Below are positions 17,419-27,407 of a DNA stretch of 64,000 nucleotides, piece after piece; positions within the stretch are counted from its first letter, which is position 1; the number at the start of each line of letters is the position of its first letter. The translations under genes and the position numbers were made by a program. Source of the DNA: Scalindua sp964344685 (GTDB lineage Bacteria > Planctomycetota > Brocadiia > Brocadiales > Scalinduaceae); NCBI GenBank assembly GCA_964344685.1, contig CAYFOK010000003.1:1-64000 (forward strand), in the 5' to 3' direction. The notes under the pieces are model-generated. The model was not told the origin of the DNA. It worked only from the letters and a program-made list of their open reading frames with translations, and made no database searches.

Positions 17419-19440
17419 TCATTTCGTTGAAAGGGTGTAAACTCCATTCCAGTCCTTTGAGGGCGCTGTCTGCTCATATTCACGACATCTCTGTATATAC
17501 ACCTTTGCCGGTTTATCATCAGGAGAAAATTTAAGTACACTCTCAAATCTGGATATCGCCTCTTCCCACCTGCGGCTGCGGTACGCATAAACACCTTCTT
17601 CAAAATGTTTGATAATCCGGATTTTCTCTTCATCAACTTTCTCTTTTTCCTCTACAAGCTCATAGACCTTGATCGGATTTGTTTTGCCTACTACTCGAAT
17701 AAAGTCTATCTCCCTGGCTACCAATAAATCTTTTACGAGAGAGTATGTGGCTTCTGAAATCATAATCTGAGTTCCAAAATGCTTATTAGCTCCTTCAAGC
17801 CGGCTTGCAAGATTAACATCATCACCAATAATTGTATATTCAAAACGAGTGGCAGAACCGATATTCCCGACCACAACATCTCCCGTATTAATACCAAAAC
17901 GATATGTTCTGGAAGGAAGCCCCCCTGCTTTCCACTCTTCTTCTAATTTGTGTAAAAATCTACGGCATTTGAGGGCTGCCTGGCATGCAAGCAGTGCATG
18001 ATTTTCCTGAGCAATGGGTGCCCCCCAGAAAGCAAGGATTGAATCACCTTGAAATTTGTCAATGGTCCCCCGGTACTCCAGGATTGCAGAGCTCATTCCC
18101 TCAAAATAATCATTGAGGTGTTTGACAACTTCTTCGGGTGAGCGTTTCTCAGACAGGTTTGTAAAATCACCTATATCAGTAAAAAAAACAGTTATAGCTT
18201 TTCTCTCTCCACCAAGTCTCAGCATATCAGGGTTTTTGATGATCTCCTCTGCCACGCTATGAGACACATAGCGTTCAAAGGTGCTCTTAATAAAGTCCCG
18301 TTCCTTAAGCCCGCTTACCATACCGTTAAATGCATCACCAAGCCTCTCTAATTCATCTCCGGTGTGAATGTCAACTCTTGTATCAAGCTTGCCGGAACCA
18401 ATATTTTTTGCAGCTATAGCCAGTCTCTTCACAGGCTTTGTAATACCTTTTGACAGCAGAAAACTCAATCCAACAGCAATCAGAAGAATAATTCCCCCCA
18501 CAATAATAAAAGTTATGCGAAGTTTTGATACAAATTTCATTTCCTGTGTGAGAGATTTCAGAACAATGAAACCTCCTGCTTCAGTGCTTACATTTACAAG
18601 GAGGGGAAAATACATTGATAAAAAAGTTTCCTTATCCAGAAAGGTTTCATGAAGATCAGGTTCATTCTCATAGTCAGAAGAATTCATAAATGTAGATAGT
18701 GCCTGTTCTTTTGTCACTGGCAAGGTAGACGCATGAATTCCTTCACTGGCATAGAGTGCTAAATCTACTCCAGAAATATTCTTAAGACGCAAAAGAATAT
18801 TTCTGTCAATTAGGCTTCCAAAAATAACCACACCATGGATTTCGTCTCTGAAAACTACCGGTTTCGCAATCATATGATAAACAGCATCACCTTCATGGGT
18901 AGATATAAGGAAATTCTTTTCTTTGCTAATGTCCGTATGCCAAACATCAACTGCCACAGGTTTTTCTGTCAGCTCTTTAAATAAATGAAGATTTGTTACA
19001 TCTACTCCGAATTTACCGGGAAAAGCTTTTGAAAACAGCAGGATACCGTCAGCATTAGTAACAATGAAGATATCTGCTTTTTCATATAAGGTAAGAAAAG
19101 GGAGAATTGACGCCAATCTCAGATTCGAATCCTTCAGGATTTGATCCTCATGGTGAGCGTCCTCAAAACCCAGGCTGTCTCCATGCACTGAGGCTGTTGA
19201 AAGGACGGATCGGAAATGCGCATTACTGAGAGTAAGTGTATCAATGGCATCAACTGCAAATTGTGTTCTCAATTCTTGAAGGTGTCTTAATGCTACTTGT
19301 GTATTCTCAAACCTCTTCTTGATATTTTCCTGAATACGTTTTTTTGTGGTCTCTTGAATAATAAACAGAATACTCATCGTCGAAAGGCAAACCACAGCTC
19401 CCAACGCTATAAATAACTTAGTGTGAAAATTGATCTTCAT
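17419..19440 (-). CDS. Membrane adenylate cyclase: sensor, HAMP, class III cyclase
   Basis: 673 aa from the ATG at 19440 (an ATG at 19476 is also possible). Order: membrane helix (KLFIALGAVVCLSTMSILFI), a periplasmic Cache-like sensor (about 50-320), second helix (ITFIIVGGIILLIAVGLSFL), HAMP (ITKPVKRLAIAAKNIGSG), and the cyclase domain (FFTDIGDF, KFQGDSILAFWGAP, IGDDVNLASRLE) with all metal and transition-state residues. The tail is TPR-like and ends DWNGVYTLSTK, much like the cyclase at 12389. It overlaps the cupredoxin gene upstream by 23 bp, so the two are probably translated together. It is convergent with the cNMP-binding fusion and may feed it. Confidence 0.9.
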   Translation of the reverse strand: MKINFHTKLFIALGAVVCLSTMSILFIIQETTKKRIQENIKKRFENTQVALRHLQELRTQFAVDAIDTLTLSNAHFRSVLSTASVHGDSLGFEDAHHEDQILKDSNLRLASILPFLTLYEKADIFIVTNADGILLFSKAFPGKFGVDVTNLHLFKELTEKPVAVDVWHTDISKEKNFLISTHEGDAVYHMIAKPVVFRDEIHGVVIFGSLIDRNILLRLKNISGVDLALYASEGIHASTLPVTKEQALSTFMNSSDYENEPDLHETFLDKETFLSMYFPLLVNVSTEAGGFIVLKSLTQEMKFVSKLRITFIIVGGIILLIAVGLSFLLSKGITKPVKRLAIAAKNIGSGKLDTRVDIHTGDELERLGDAFNGMVSGLKERDFIKSTFERYVSHSVAEEIIKNPDMLRLGGERKAITVFFTDIGDFTNLSEKRSPEEVVKHLNDYFEGMSSAILEYRGTIDKFQGDSILAFWGAPIAQENHALLACQAALKCRRFLHKLEEEWKAGGLPSRTYRFGINTGDVVVGNIGSATRFEYTIIGDDVNLASRLEGANKHFGTQIMISEATYSLVKDLLVAREIDFIRVVGKTNPIKVYELVEEKEKVDEEKIRIIKHFEEGVYAYRSRRWEEAISRFESVLKFSPDDKPAKVYIQRCREYEQTAPSKDWNGVYTLSTK

Positions 19441-20182
19441 AAATTTTGTACTCAGCCTCAGGATACGTCGAACCATCTTTTCGTTTATGAGGCGTCATTT
19501 TAATAGTCTCGCTTATTTCCAGATTTATAACACTCCTCTCTCCGGGCTTTATCAGTACATGTTTGGTGGCCCTTTCCGCATTGGGTAACCACGCATTAAT
19601 CGTGTATGCACCCGGGGGAACGTCAGAAATCTGAAATTTACCATCTCTATCCGTCATATTATAAGCACTGTTCTCCAGAACAACCACATAAGCGATCATT
19701 TGAGGATGGATATTACAAAAAACCGACACAAGGCCTGGCTTTTCAAAAAGCACTGATTTTGGAGGTTCTGTCCTTTTATACTGACCAAGGTCAAAAGACT
19801 TTACGTGGGAAATAGAAAAGACGTTATGATATATTTCATCCTCATTTGGAAACCTGACCTTTTGCCCTGCTACAATTGGAAGGATTTCTGGATAGAAGTT
19901 CCTGTTTTTTTGAATAAGATCAGGTATTTCTCCGGGAGCCCCACTTTTAAAACCTGTAATATAAACGAGTACTCCGCTCATATCCCCTTTCTTTTTAAGT
20001 CTCCCAAAAAGCTTTTTCTGGAAAACTGTTACATTTCCGGTAATATGACCAGATTCTGGTGCCCCATCGCTTACTGAAGCAAAGACTAAGAGCAAACCCA
20101 GGAGGGAATAAATTATTATCTCCGGAACATACAAAAACTTACTCAAATTTCTGCTGATACAACCTTCTGCTAAAAAGTTCAT
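19418..20182 (-). CDS. Periplasmic cupredoxin-like protein with carboxypeptidase-regulatory-like fold
   Basis: 254 aa from the ATG at 20182, chosen for the AGGAGG site ten bases upstream; longer frames lack one. Signal-anchor region (IIIYSLLGLLLVFASVSDGA). The central part is a cupredoxin with type-1 copper ligands in the usual order: His in IYHNVFSIS, Cys in VFCNIHP, His in NIHPQM and Met in HPQM. The C-terminal part (MTDRDGKFQISDVPPGAYTI) is carboxypeptidase-regulatory-like. Such fusions occur in proteins labelled methylamine-utilisation or plastocyanin-like. It probably carries electrons or binds copper in the periplasm. Overlap with the downstream cyclase suggests the pair works as a sensor unit. 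Confidence 0.8.
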   Translation of the reverse strand: MNFLAEGCISRNLSKFLYVPEIIIYSLLGLLLVFASVSDGAPESGHITGNVTVFQKKLFGRLKKKGDMSGVLVYITGFKSGAPGEIPDLIQKNRNFYPEILPIVAGQKVRFPNEDEIYHNVFSISHVKSFDLGQYKRTEPPKSVLFEKPGLVSVFCNIHPQMIAYVVVLENSAYNMTDRDGKFQISDVPPGAYTINAWLPNAERATKHVLIKPGERSVINLEISETIKMTPHKRKDGSTYPEAEYKIYEDQFSH

Positions 20183-20566
20183 TCTGTAAGAACCTCCTCT
20201 ATCAACACTATTTATTCGTACCCCGAACTGTATATAACTCCAGATATGGTAATAAGTCAAGGAAGTTAAATCAATACCTTCATAAATATTCAAAAAGGAA
20301 GAAAATAGGTAAAAAATGAAGATTATCCATATTATTAGAACTGCTTGCAAAATGAATAAAATTGATTATAATTTCTGCGAAAAATACCTTTAACTCATAT
20401 TGGATTTACTATTATATTGAACAGGACAGAAACCGGCAAAAGCTGATTTTTGTGGTATTTTTATTGCAGTTAATGTAATATTACACCCTTATGTTTTTAG
20501 GATTTACATGGAAGTGGACAAATTTCTTTGGAATTTATATTCAATTTAAAAGAAAGGATACACTGA
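20183..20566. other. Divergent intergenic region
   Basis: Must hold the promoters of the cupredoxin-cyclase pair and the TDT transporter. AT-rich; I see no clear operator or small gene. Confidence 0.4.
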
Positions 20567-21610
20567 ATGAACATTATCAGTAATACAATCAAAGGACTGC
20601 ACCCAGCCTATTTTGCTTTGGTAATGTCTACAGGCATAATTTCTGTAGCTGCCAAACTTTTAGGTTTTACAGGCATTGCATATGCGCTTTTCTATATAAA
20701 CATAATTGCATATGCAATACTTTTACCCATATTGATAATACGCGTAATTTCTTACTGGGACTGTTTATATAAAGACCTTTCCAATCCGAAATTAAGCTTT
20801 GTCTTTTTTACTATTGTTGCGGGTACAAATGTGCTGGGAGCTCAATTTGTTTCTATCGTAAACCAACCGGAGATTGCAAAAATTTTCTGGTATTTTGGTA
20901 TAGCCCTCTGGGTTGCTATCACATTATCAACTGTCACCATACTATTTACTACAAATACAGAAGAGATAAATAAGATAATGCATGGAGGCTGGCTGATAGC
21001 TACTGTTGGAACACAATCCGTGGCTGTTCTGGGCGGTATACTTGCACCAAAGTTTGGTTGTGACGGCTTTGTTTTATTTACCTCATTGGTGTTCTGGCTG
21101 ATTGGCGCATTCCTTTATGTAATTTTAATTACCTTGCTTTTCTTCAGGCTCGTATTCTTCAAATTACCGCCAGAAGGACTTATACCACCATATTGGATTA
21201 ATATGGGAGCTGTCGCTATTACAACACTGGCCGGGTCTATATTATGTTTAACCATCCCAAAGATAGGTGGAGTGTTTACAGATCTTACGGGATTCACAAA
21301 AGGGTTCACACTGTTTTTCTGGTCATTTGGTACATGGTGGATACCACTATTAATCATTCTAGGTATATGGAAGTATATAACTCACAAAACTCAGTTTAAA
21401 TATAGTCCTCTTTACTGGGGCATGGTCTTCCCGTTAGGTATGTATACTGCCTGTACAATAAAACTTTCACAGGCACTGAATATTCCGTTCGTTATGAATA
21501 TTCCAAGATATTTTATCTACCTCGCTTTTGCCGGATGGACCTTCATATTTATTAGTATGATTATTTCCATGATTAAAGCTGCTTCCGCAAAAGAAGCTGC
21601 TGCACAATAA
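20567..21610 (+). CDS. TDT-family transporter (TehA/SLAC1-like)
   Basis: Inner-membrane protein of 347 aa with about ten helices, matching the tellurite-resistance/dicarboxylate transporter family: HPAYFALVMSTGIISVAAKL at the N-terminus, FWYFGIALWVAITLSTVTIL, PLYWGMVFPLGMYTACTIKL near the C-terminus. Members are anion channels or carriers for C4-dicarboxylates, sulfite or malate; the substrate cannot be read from the sequence. AAAGGA precedes the ATG. It stands alone, with an unrelated gene on the other strand downstream. Confidence 0.85.
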   Translation: MNIISNTIKGLHPAYFALVMSTGIISVAAKLLGFTGIAYALFYINIIAYAILLPILIIRVISYWDCLYKDLSNPKLSFVFFTIVAGTNVLGAQFVSIVNQPEIAKIFWYFGIALWVAITLSTVTILFTTNTEEINKIMHGGWLIATVGTQSVAVLGGILAPKFGCDGFVLFTSLVFWLIGAFLYVILITLLFFRLVFFKLPPEGLIPPYWINMGAVAITTLAGSILCLTIPKIGGVFTDLTGFTKGFTLFFWSFGTWWIPLLIILGIWKYITHKTQFKYSPLYWGMVFPLGMYTACTIKLSQALNIPFVMNIPRYFIYLAFAGWTFIFISMIISMIKAASAKEAAAQ

Positions 21611-21634
21611 ATTGGTTGTTATTTTTCCCATTGT

Positions 21635-21669
21635 GTCACAGCGCATGTAAATTAAGCGTGCGCTGTGAC
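21635..21669. terminator. Perfect 11-bp hairpin between convergent genes
   Basis: GTCACAGCGCA pairs with TGCGCTGTGAC over a 13-nt loop. It lies 25 bp after the TDT transporter stop. There is no T tract, so it may be a stability hairpin rather than a classic terminator. Confidence 0.5.
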
Positions 21670-21754
21670 TCGGCTTGCCCTTGACATGCAACAGCCTTCA
21701 GTAATTCGGAAACCCGATAGCGACACGTCATGCTTTAGTTTAAGCTGAAAAAAT

Positions 21755-23422
21755 TTAAAACAATTTCAGTTCCTCTATTTCATTTCTAATAATGTTGGCA
21801 TTGGGCGCACCTGGAGCAATCTTCAAAAAAGTTTCTAAATCCTTTATTGCTTTTTCGTACTGCCCTTTTTCTTTATAAGACTCTGCCCTGTACCTGAATG
21901 CAACCGGATTTCCGGGAAACAGTTCAAGTGATTTATCGAAATCGGTTATAGCTTCGTCAATCCTGCCGGTCTCAAACAGTATGATACCCCTGTCTATATA
22001 CAATCCGGCCATAGATGGCATGAAGCTTATTGCCTTGCTGAAATCCTGTATGGCTTTCTCAGGTTCACCGACTGCCCTATACATCTTCCCTCTCAGGTAA
22101 TATGTGAAGCTTTTATCAGGAGTCAGGCTGATACATTTCCCGAAATCTGCAATCGCTTCTTTCAGTTTATTGTTATCAGCAAAAAATATTGCCCTGGAAA
22201 AATATGCATCACTGAGATAAGGATCCAATTCTATTGCTCTATTAAGGTCGCTCATTGCATCATCATATCTTCCGGTTTCTGCAAAAGCGACACCTCTATT
22301 GCAATACGCCTGTGCATAGTCGGGGTCAATTTCAATTATTTTATTGTAATCCTGTATTGCTTCACTCACCTTACCTATTTTCTTTAAAGCCACCGCCCTG
22401 TTTAAATAGAAAAGTGTAAACCCCGGATTAATAGCTATAGCAGCATTAAAATCCTCTATCGCCTTTCCATACTTACCCTCAATCCCTAAAAGCGAGCCCC
22501 TGTTATAATACGCCGAGGCGTATTTACCGTTAAGAGAAATTGCTATATCATAATCCTTTATTGCTTCAGAAATCATTCCCATTTTCTCATATATCACGCC
22601 TCTATTACAGTAAGCACCAGGGTTTTTCGGGTTTAATAATACCGCTAGATCACAATCATCCAGTGCGCCATTATGGTCGCTCTCCCCTTGTCTTATTTTA
22701 GAACGATTTAATAATATATTTGAAGCCACCTCCCTCTTATCCAGATTTTGTAGATAACAACCATGTTCTACGCTCTCTACGCCAAATCGCTCAATAGCAT
22801 GTGACACATAAAATGAATCTGACAGGCTCATTCCTTTATGACCCGTTTCAATATTTATCCTCTGTTTGCCATCGTCATATCTAACAAATATATGCTCAGG
22901 GACATTAACACCAAATAGAGGAAAGCTCAATCTCTCCGCAATAGACAGGTATAAAATGGTTAGTCCTACACAATTTCCTTTTCTCCTGTCAATCACTTTA
23001 TTTAAATATAGATCTTCCAGGTTACCGGTTTGGACATAGTCAAATCCCAGTTCATCAAACAGAAAATCATTTATAATATTTATTATCGACCTGGGATCAT
23101 CACTATCTTTAATTCGTGCCTTTATCATTTTTGCATACCAATCAACGCAATCTATATAATCCTCTACTTTAAGTTTTGAATATTCCTCTTTCGCTAAAAG
23201 CAATGATACCTCAGCAATATCAAGGAACTCGTCGTCGACCTCTATCAGATCGTGAAAAAATTCACTATCTGAATATTGAACATGGTTGTATTGGATGGTT
23301 TTTGAATCCCACAAGATGCTATTTGCAAAAATGATTTTCAGGTTACAGGCTATAAGCAGAACGCACACCAGCATATTAATATACCAGATCCTTTTATTAC
23401 CTCTCTTCCAGACAGTTTTCAC
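21755..23422 (-). CDS. SirB1/transglutaminase-like and TPR protein
   Basis: 555 aa exported protein. A signal-peptide-like segment (INMLVCVLLIACNLKIIFA) is followed by a SirB1-type transglutaminase-like domain (about 40-215): the Cys in GNCVGLTILYLSIAERL and the His in VNVPEHIFVRY, and the ETGHKG block. About nine TPR units follow (AYCNRGVIYEKMG, AYYNRGSLLG and so on to the C-terminus). SirB1-like domains are often inactive as enzymes, so the protein may act as a periplasmic scaffold. It is monocistronic. The gene upstream is divergent and encodes another exported protein. Confidence 0.85.
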   Translation of the reverse strand: MKTVWKRGNKRIWYINMLVCVLLIACNLKIIFANSILWDSKTIQYNHVQYSDSEFFHDLIEVDDEFLDIAEVSLLLAKEEYSKLKVEDYIDCVDWYAKMIKARIKDSDDPRSIINIINDFLFDELGFDYVQTGNLEDLYLNKVIDRRKGNCVGLTILYLSIAERLSFPLFGVNVPEHIFVRYDDGKQRINIETGHKGMSLSDSFYVSHAIERFGVESVEHGCYLQNLDKREVASNILLNRSKIRQGESDHNGALDDCDLAVLLNPKNPGAYCNRGVIYEKMGMISEAIKDYDIAISLNGKYASAYYNRGSLLGIEGKYGKAIEDFNAAIAINPGFTLFYLNRAVALKKIGKVSEAIQDYNKIIEIDPDYAQAYCNRGVAFAETGRYDDAMSDLNRAIELDPYLSDAYFSRAIFFADNNKLKEAIADFGKCISLTPDKSFTYYLRGKMYRAVGEPEKAIQDFSKAISFMPSMAGLYIDRGIILFETGRIDEAITDFDKSLELFPGNPVAFRYRAESYKEKGQYEKAIKDLETFLKIAPGAPNANIIRNEIEELKLF

Positions 23423-23560
23423 GGAAAAAAATCTCTCTCTTTATACTTTGCGATTAAAAAATAAACCAAATACATAAAAGTCCTTGACTCATAAGTATAT
23501 TTTCAATAGCATTAATTCCGCATTAGTCTCATTCAAATTAATCAATAAAACCAGGGCAAA

Positions 23561-25030
23561 ATGCTGAAAAGAACACTCTTAATATCTGGAATTTTATCTT
23601 CAATCCTCCTTATATCAACCATTATTTCCGCAAAAGAAGAGCTTTCATCCCTGTTTGAAAATTTCAATTTCCCAATGGGAAAAACTGCAGAAGTATATGT
23701 AACTGAATCATTTGATGACTTATTTAATATTTTTGGCAGCTACAGCAAGCTGACAGAAACAGAGAGAAAAAAGTCTTGGAACCAATACAAAGGGAAGTAT
23801 GTAAGATGGAAAGGTACTGTTAACTATAAAGGTTTGACTAGTGATGACTGGAACAGAGCAGGTATCAGACATAATGTAGATACAAATGTCGAGCTAATGT
23901 TTGGTGAAGATAAAAAGAGTATTGTCAAGATGATAAACAAAGGCGACCGTGTCACCTACACAGGAAAATTAACATTTCTCTTTGACAGAAACCTTCTGTT
24001 TAAACTGGAAGATGCAAACATAGAAACAATTAATGATATAACTGTTGATGAATTAATGAGTAAAATGGAGGAAGATGTCGCAATATCTTCACAACCTACT
24101 AACTCTTCAGAAACATCTGCCGGTTTAGACTCAAAAGAGCTGTCTCAAAATAAAAATATAATAACTTTTGATGGTTTGAACAAGGTTTTTGGCAAGAATA
24201 GCAGCATATCACAGACAAGAAAAGAAGAACTATGGAATTTTTACAGTGGAAAGGAAATAGAATGGCAAGGGTATGTCAGTTACAAGGGTTTAGGGAGGAG
24301 TGACTGGAGCAGGGTCGGCATCAGGCATGATGTCGGTACAAATGTCGAGTTAAAGTTTGATCAAGATAATAAACACTTAATTAAGTTGATAAAAAAAGAG
24401 GACAAAGTTACTTACACAGGCAAACTGACTAAGCTGTTTGCTAGAAATCTCCTATGTAGTATTAATGATGTAGATATAAAAAAAATTGGCGATAAGGAAG
24501 TAACTGAAATTGAAAAATCCGAATCAACATCTTCACCATCAGAGTCAGGCACTGATAGTACCGCCGATAATGAGGTTATAAAAGAACCTGAGATTATAAT
24601 GGAAGAATCAATGGCGCCTAAAGTCACAAAAAAAGAGGATATAGAAATCAAAGATACTATGGACGGATTAATAATAGTCTCTTTTGAAGAAGTCGATGCG
24701 CTATTTGGCAGAAAAAACAGAATGACAGAATCTCAAAAAGATAAACTATGGAAAGAGTACAGGAATAAATATATTAGATGGGATGGAGAAGTAGTGTCCA
24801 GAGGAAAAGGAAGAGTGAGCGGCCTAAGGATGGGAATAAAACACACAGAAGGTACTGATGTAGAATTAGTTTTTACTGACGATAAAGAAGAGCTGGTACT
24901 AGGAACAAACATAGGCGATAAGATTACCTATACCGGTAAGCTCATTACCAGACGCGGTTATATTCTTCCGTATAAATTGGAAGATGGCAATATAGAAAAT
25001 GTTTTAAAGGCACCGGAGACAACTGAATAA
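23561..25030 (+). CDS. Exported protein with three OB-like repeats
   Basis: 489 aa with a signal peptide (cut probably after residue 24, ISA). The mature part is three copies of a 105-110 residue unit at about 50-157, 202-309 and 372-481. Each has an acidic F-x-x-LF-x-x-FG start, a W-x-x-Y-x-x-K-x-x-x-W-x-G block, a GIRH or GIKH turn, T-x-VEL-x-F, and GD-x-x-TYTGKL. The linkers are Ser, Thr and Glu rich. The pattern resembles the tRNA_anti-like OB fold found in small periplasmic proteins, by eye only. It could bind ligand or nucleic acid outside the cytoplasm. No enzymatic residues are visible. Confidence 0.75.
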   Translation: MLKRTLLISGILSSILLISTIISAKEELSSLFENFNFPMGKTAEVYVTESFDDLFNIFGSYSKLTETERKKSWNQYKGKYVRWKGTVNYKGLTSDDWNRAGIRHNVDTNVELMFGEDKKSIVKMINKGDRVTYTGKLTFLFDRNLLFKLEDANIETINDITVDELMSKMEEDVAISSQPTNSSETSAGLDSKELSQNKNIITFDGLNKVFGKNSSISQTRKEELWNFYSGKEIEWQGYVSYKGLGRSDWSRVGIRHDVGTNVELKFDQDNKHLIKLIKKEDKVTYTGKLTKLFARNLLCSINDVDIKKIGDKEVTEIEKSESTSSPSESGTDSTADNEVIKEPEIIMEESMAPKVTKKEDIEIKDTMDGLIIVSFEEVDALFGRKNRMTESQKDKLWKEYRNKYIRWDGEVVSRGKGRVSGLRMGIKHTEGTDVELVFTDDKEELVLGTNIGDKITYTGKLITRRGYILPYKLEDGNIENVLKAPETTE

Positions 25031-25132
25031 TTTATTAGTAAGTTAAGGCGGCTACCCGCCCGTACCGTTAGTTATGGGCAGGCACAAATCGCTCAATTAT
25101 ATTCTCTTTATGAAAAGAAAGTTAGGTGTGCT

Positions 25133-26974
25133 ATGTCAAAAAGAAGATTTTTTTCCTCATTTTTAACCCTGCTTGCACTAATCTGCTTCAATACAGTTGT
25201 TTCAACGGCACAGGAGGTCTCCAAACATGACGAATTAATTGTCAAGGGAAACCGACTGATTGCAAAAAAGAAGTATAATGAAGCATTTGATGCGTACAAT
25301 AAAGCAACAAAACTAAAATCAGATTCCTTTATAGGATGGTACAACAAAGGCATAACCCTTGACCTGCTTGGCAGGTATGAAGATGCCGTAGCTGCACTTG
25401 ACCAGGCAGTCAAGATAGAACCAGATAATCATGAAGCCTGGTTTGTAAAGGGTAACGCATTGGATCATAATACGAATTTCCATAAATCTATTTCAGCATT
25501 TGACAGAGCATTACATCTCAAACCGGATTATATTGAAGCTCTCTTTAAAAAAGGAAATGTGCTTGACCACATTAACAGATATGAAGAAGCAATAGAAACA
25601 TATAATAGAATAATTGATCTAAGACCAAATTCACATGAAGCATGGAACAATAAAGGTCTTACACTCGCTCGAATACCAGAAAAAAGAGAGGAGGCGATAG
25701 AAGCATACAACAGGGCAATTAGTATAAAACCGGATTATTATGAAGCTTGGGTGAACAAAGGCAATGCTTACGTACGAATAAGAAAATACGAGGAAGCTGT
25801 TGAATCCTATTACAAGGCTATTGGCATAAAACCGGAAGAACATGCTGCCTGGGCAGACATGGGCTTTACACTTGCCGATCTTGGGGAAAACGAGAAAGCT
25901 GTAGATGCATTTAAGAAAGCTGTGGAGCTCAAACCAAATTCTTATGCATCATGGAATGGAATAGGTCTCGCACTAGACAAGCTGGGCAGGTATAAGGAGT
26001 CAGTAACTGCCTATAGAAAAGCATCAGAGATCGATCCGGGCTCATACGGCGCATGGACAAATCTGGGGCTCTCATACTCCCGTATAAACAAACACAATAA
26101 AGCTATAGATGCATATAATCACGCCATCAAACTTCAACCTGATTCATATGAAACAATAACAAACAAAGCTCTTGAGCTTACAAAGATCGGAAAGTATACG
26201 GATGCTTTTACCACTATTGAACAAGCTCTCAAGCTTAAACCGGATTATCCACAAGCCTGGAATGCAAAAGGTGATATACTTGTCAATCTGGAAAAGATAA
26301 ATGGTGCTATAATGGCCTATAATAAGACAATCAATATAATATCTGATAATGATGCCTATGAGATCCCACGTCTGGGAAAGATCAAATATAAGGCGTTGAA
26401 TAAGAAGGGCCTCGCATTTGTACGTAATCAGCAATTTAGCGAAGCGGCCGCAGAGTTTGAAAAAGCCGTTAACATAGATCCGAATTCCTATGGTACCTGG
26501 TTGAATAAAGGACTCGCCGAAGTAAGAATTGATAAATTGGATGAAGCTCTGAAATCGTTTGACAGAGCGGCAATGCTGAAGCCAGACTCCTATGAAGCGT
26601 TAAATTATATGGGCTTTGTATTAGAAGACCTTGGAAGATTACAGGAGGCGGCATCCTCTTATGACAAAGCGGTAAAGGTCAATCCCGATTTTATTGCAGC
26701 TCTTAACAACAAGGGCCTCGTACTTGATAAACTTGGAAAGCACGATGAAGCAATTGAGGCCTATAAAAAGTCCATACAGGCAAACCCTGCATTTGATGCC
26801 GCATGGTTTAACATGGCCTGCGCATATTCTCTACTAGGTGAAAAGGATAATATGCTGAATTCATTGAAAAAAGCATTAGAATTGAACCACGGGTATAAAA
26901 TGATGTTGCAGCAGATACCTGATTTTCAGAATTACAGAAATGATCCCGAATTTCTAAAACTGTCGGGGAGATAA
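25133..26974 (+). CDS. Exported TPR-repeat protein
   Basis: 613 aa with a signal peptide (FFSSFLTLLALICFNTVVSTA) and then about 16 TPR units almost end to end, with consensus AW-x-NKG-x-x-L and EAIEAY-x-KAI-x-x-KPD. It has no other domain, so it is probably a scaffold in the periplasm. Three bases separate its stop from the next ATG, so it is translationally coupled with the small protein at 26978. In anammox genomes such proteins are abundant; the partner is unknown. Confidence 0.88.
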   Translation: MSKRRFFSSFLTLLALICFNTVVSTAQEVSKHDELIVKGNRLIAKKKYNEAFDAYNKATKLKSDSFIGWYNKGITLDLLGRYEDAVAALDQAVKIEPDNHEAWFVKGNALDHNTNFHKSISAFDRALHLKPDYIEALFKKGNVLDHINRYEEAIETYNRIIDLRPNSHEAWNNKGLTLARIPEKREEAIEAYNRAISIKPDYYEAWVNKGNAYVRIRKYEEAVESYYKAIGIKPEEHAAWADMGFTLADLGENEKAVDAFKKAVELKPNSYASWNGIGLALDKLGRYKESVTAYRKASEIDPGSYGAWTNLGLSYSRINKHNKAIDAYNHAIKLQPDSYETITNKALELTKIGKYTDAFTTIEQALKLKPDYPQAWNAKGDILVNLEKINGAIMAYNKTINIISDNDAYEIPRLGKIKYKALNKKGLAFVRNQQFSEAAAEFEKAVNIDPNSYGTWLNKGLAEVRIDKLDEALKSFDRAAMLKPDSYEALNYMGFVLEDLGRLQEAASSYDKAVKVNPDFIAALNNKGLVLDKLGKHDEAIEAYKKSIQANPAFDAAWFNMACAYSLLGEKDNMLNSLKKALELNHGYKMMLQQIPDFQNYRNDPEFLKLSGR

Positions 26975-26977
26975 TCA

Positions 26978-27379
26978 ATGAATATTCAAGTGGCAGTATT
27001 ATGCGATTCGGCAATAGAGTACCAAAACAGGCTTTGTATCCTTGGTACCTTTGACACAATCAGAACACATAAACTCCCTGCCACCAAATCACAATGTTCA
27101 ATAGCATTACAAATATTATGGACTAAAATGGAAGAAGGCCCTCACATGATAAAAACGAGATTTATGGACGATGATGGCAATCCAACTCTAAAAGCAGTCA
27201 ACTCCTCTGTCAAGATAGCTATCCCTCCAACATCTTCCTTCCTTACTACAAATCACATCCTTAATATTCAACAATTAAAATTTACGAAGACTGGAAATTA
27301 CCTGATAGTAATCGATATTGATGACAATATGAAAACGGAAATACAACTCCAGGTACTGCAAAAAGAGAGTAAAGAGTGA
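26978..27379 (+). CDS. DUF6941-like small protein
   Basis: 133 aa, no signal peptide. The N-terminal VAVLCDSAIEYQNRLCILGT then FDTI block matches, by eye, a family with a conserved LGAFD motif (DUF6941). A later FMDDDGNP stretch fits the same family, which looks like a small beta-sandwich. Function unknown. It lies 3 bp after the TPR gene and is almost certainly co-translated with it, although the TPR protein is exported and this one is not. Confidence 0.65.
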   Translation: MNIQVAVLCDSAIEYQNRLCILGTFDTIRTHKLPATKSQCSIALQILWTKMEEGPHMIKTRFMDDDGNPTLKAVNSSVKIAIPPTSSFLTTNHILNIQQLKFTKTGNYLIVIDIDDNMKTEIQLQVLQKESKE

Positions 27380-27407
27380 TCCGATATATTATTTGATGTA
27401 ACATAGT

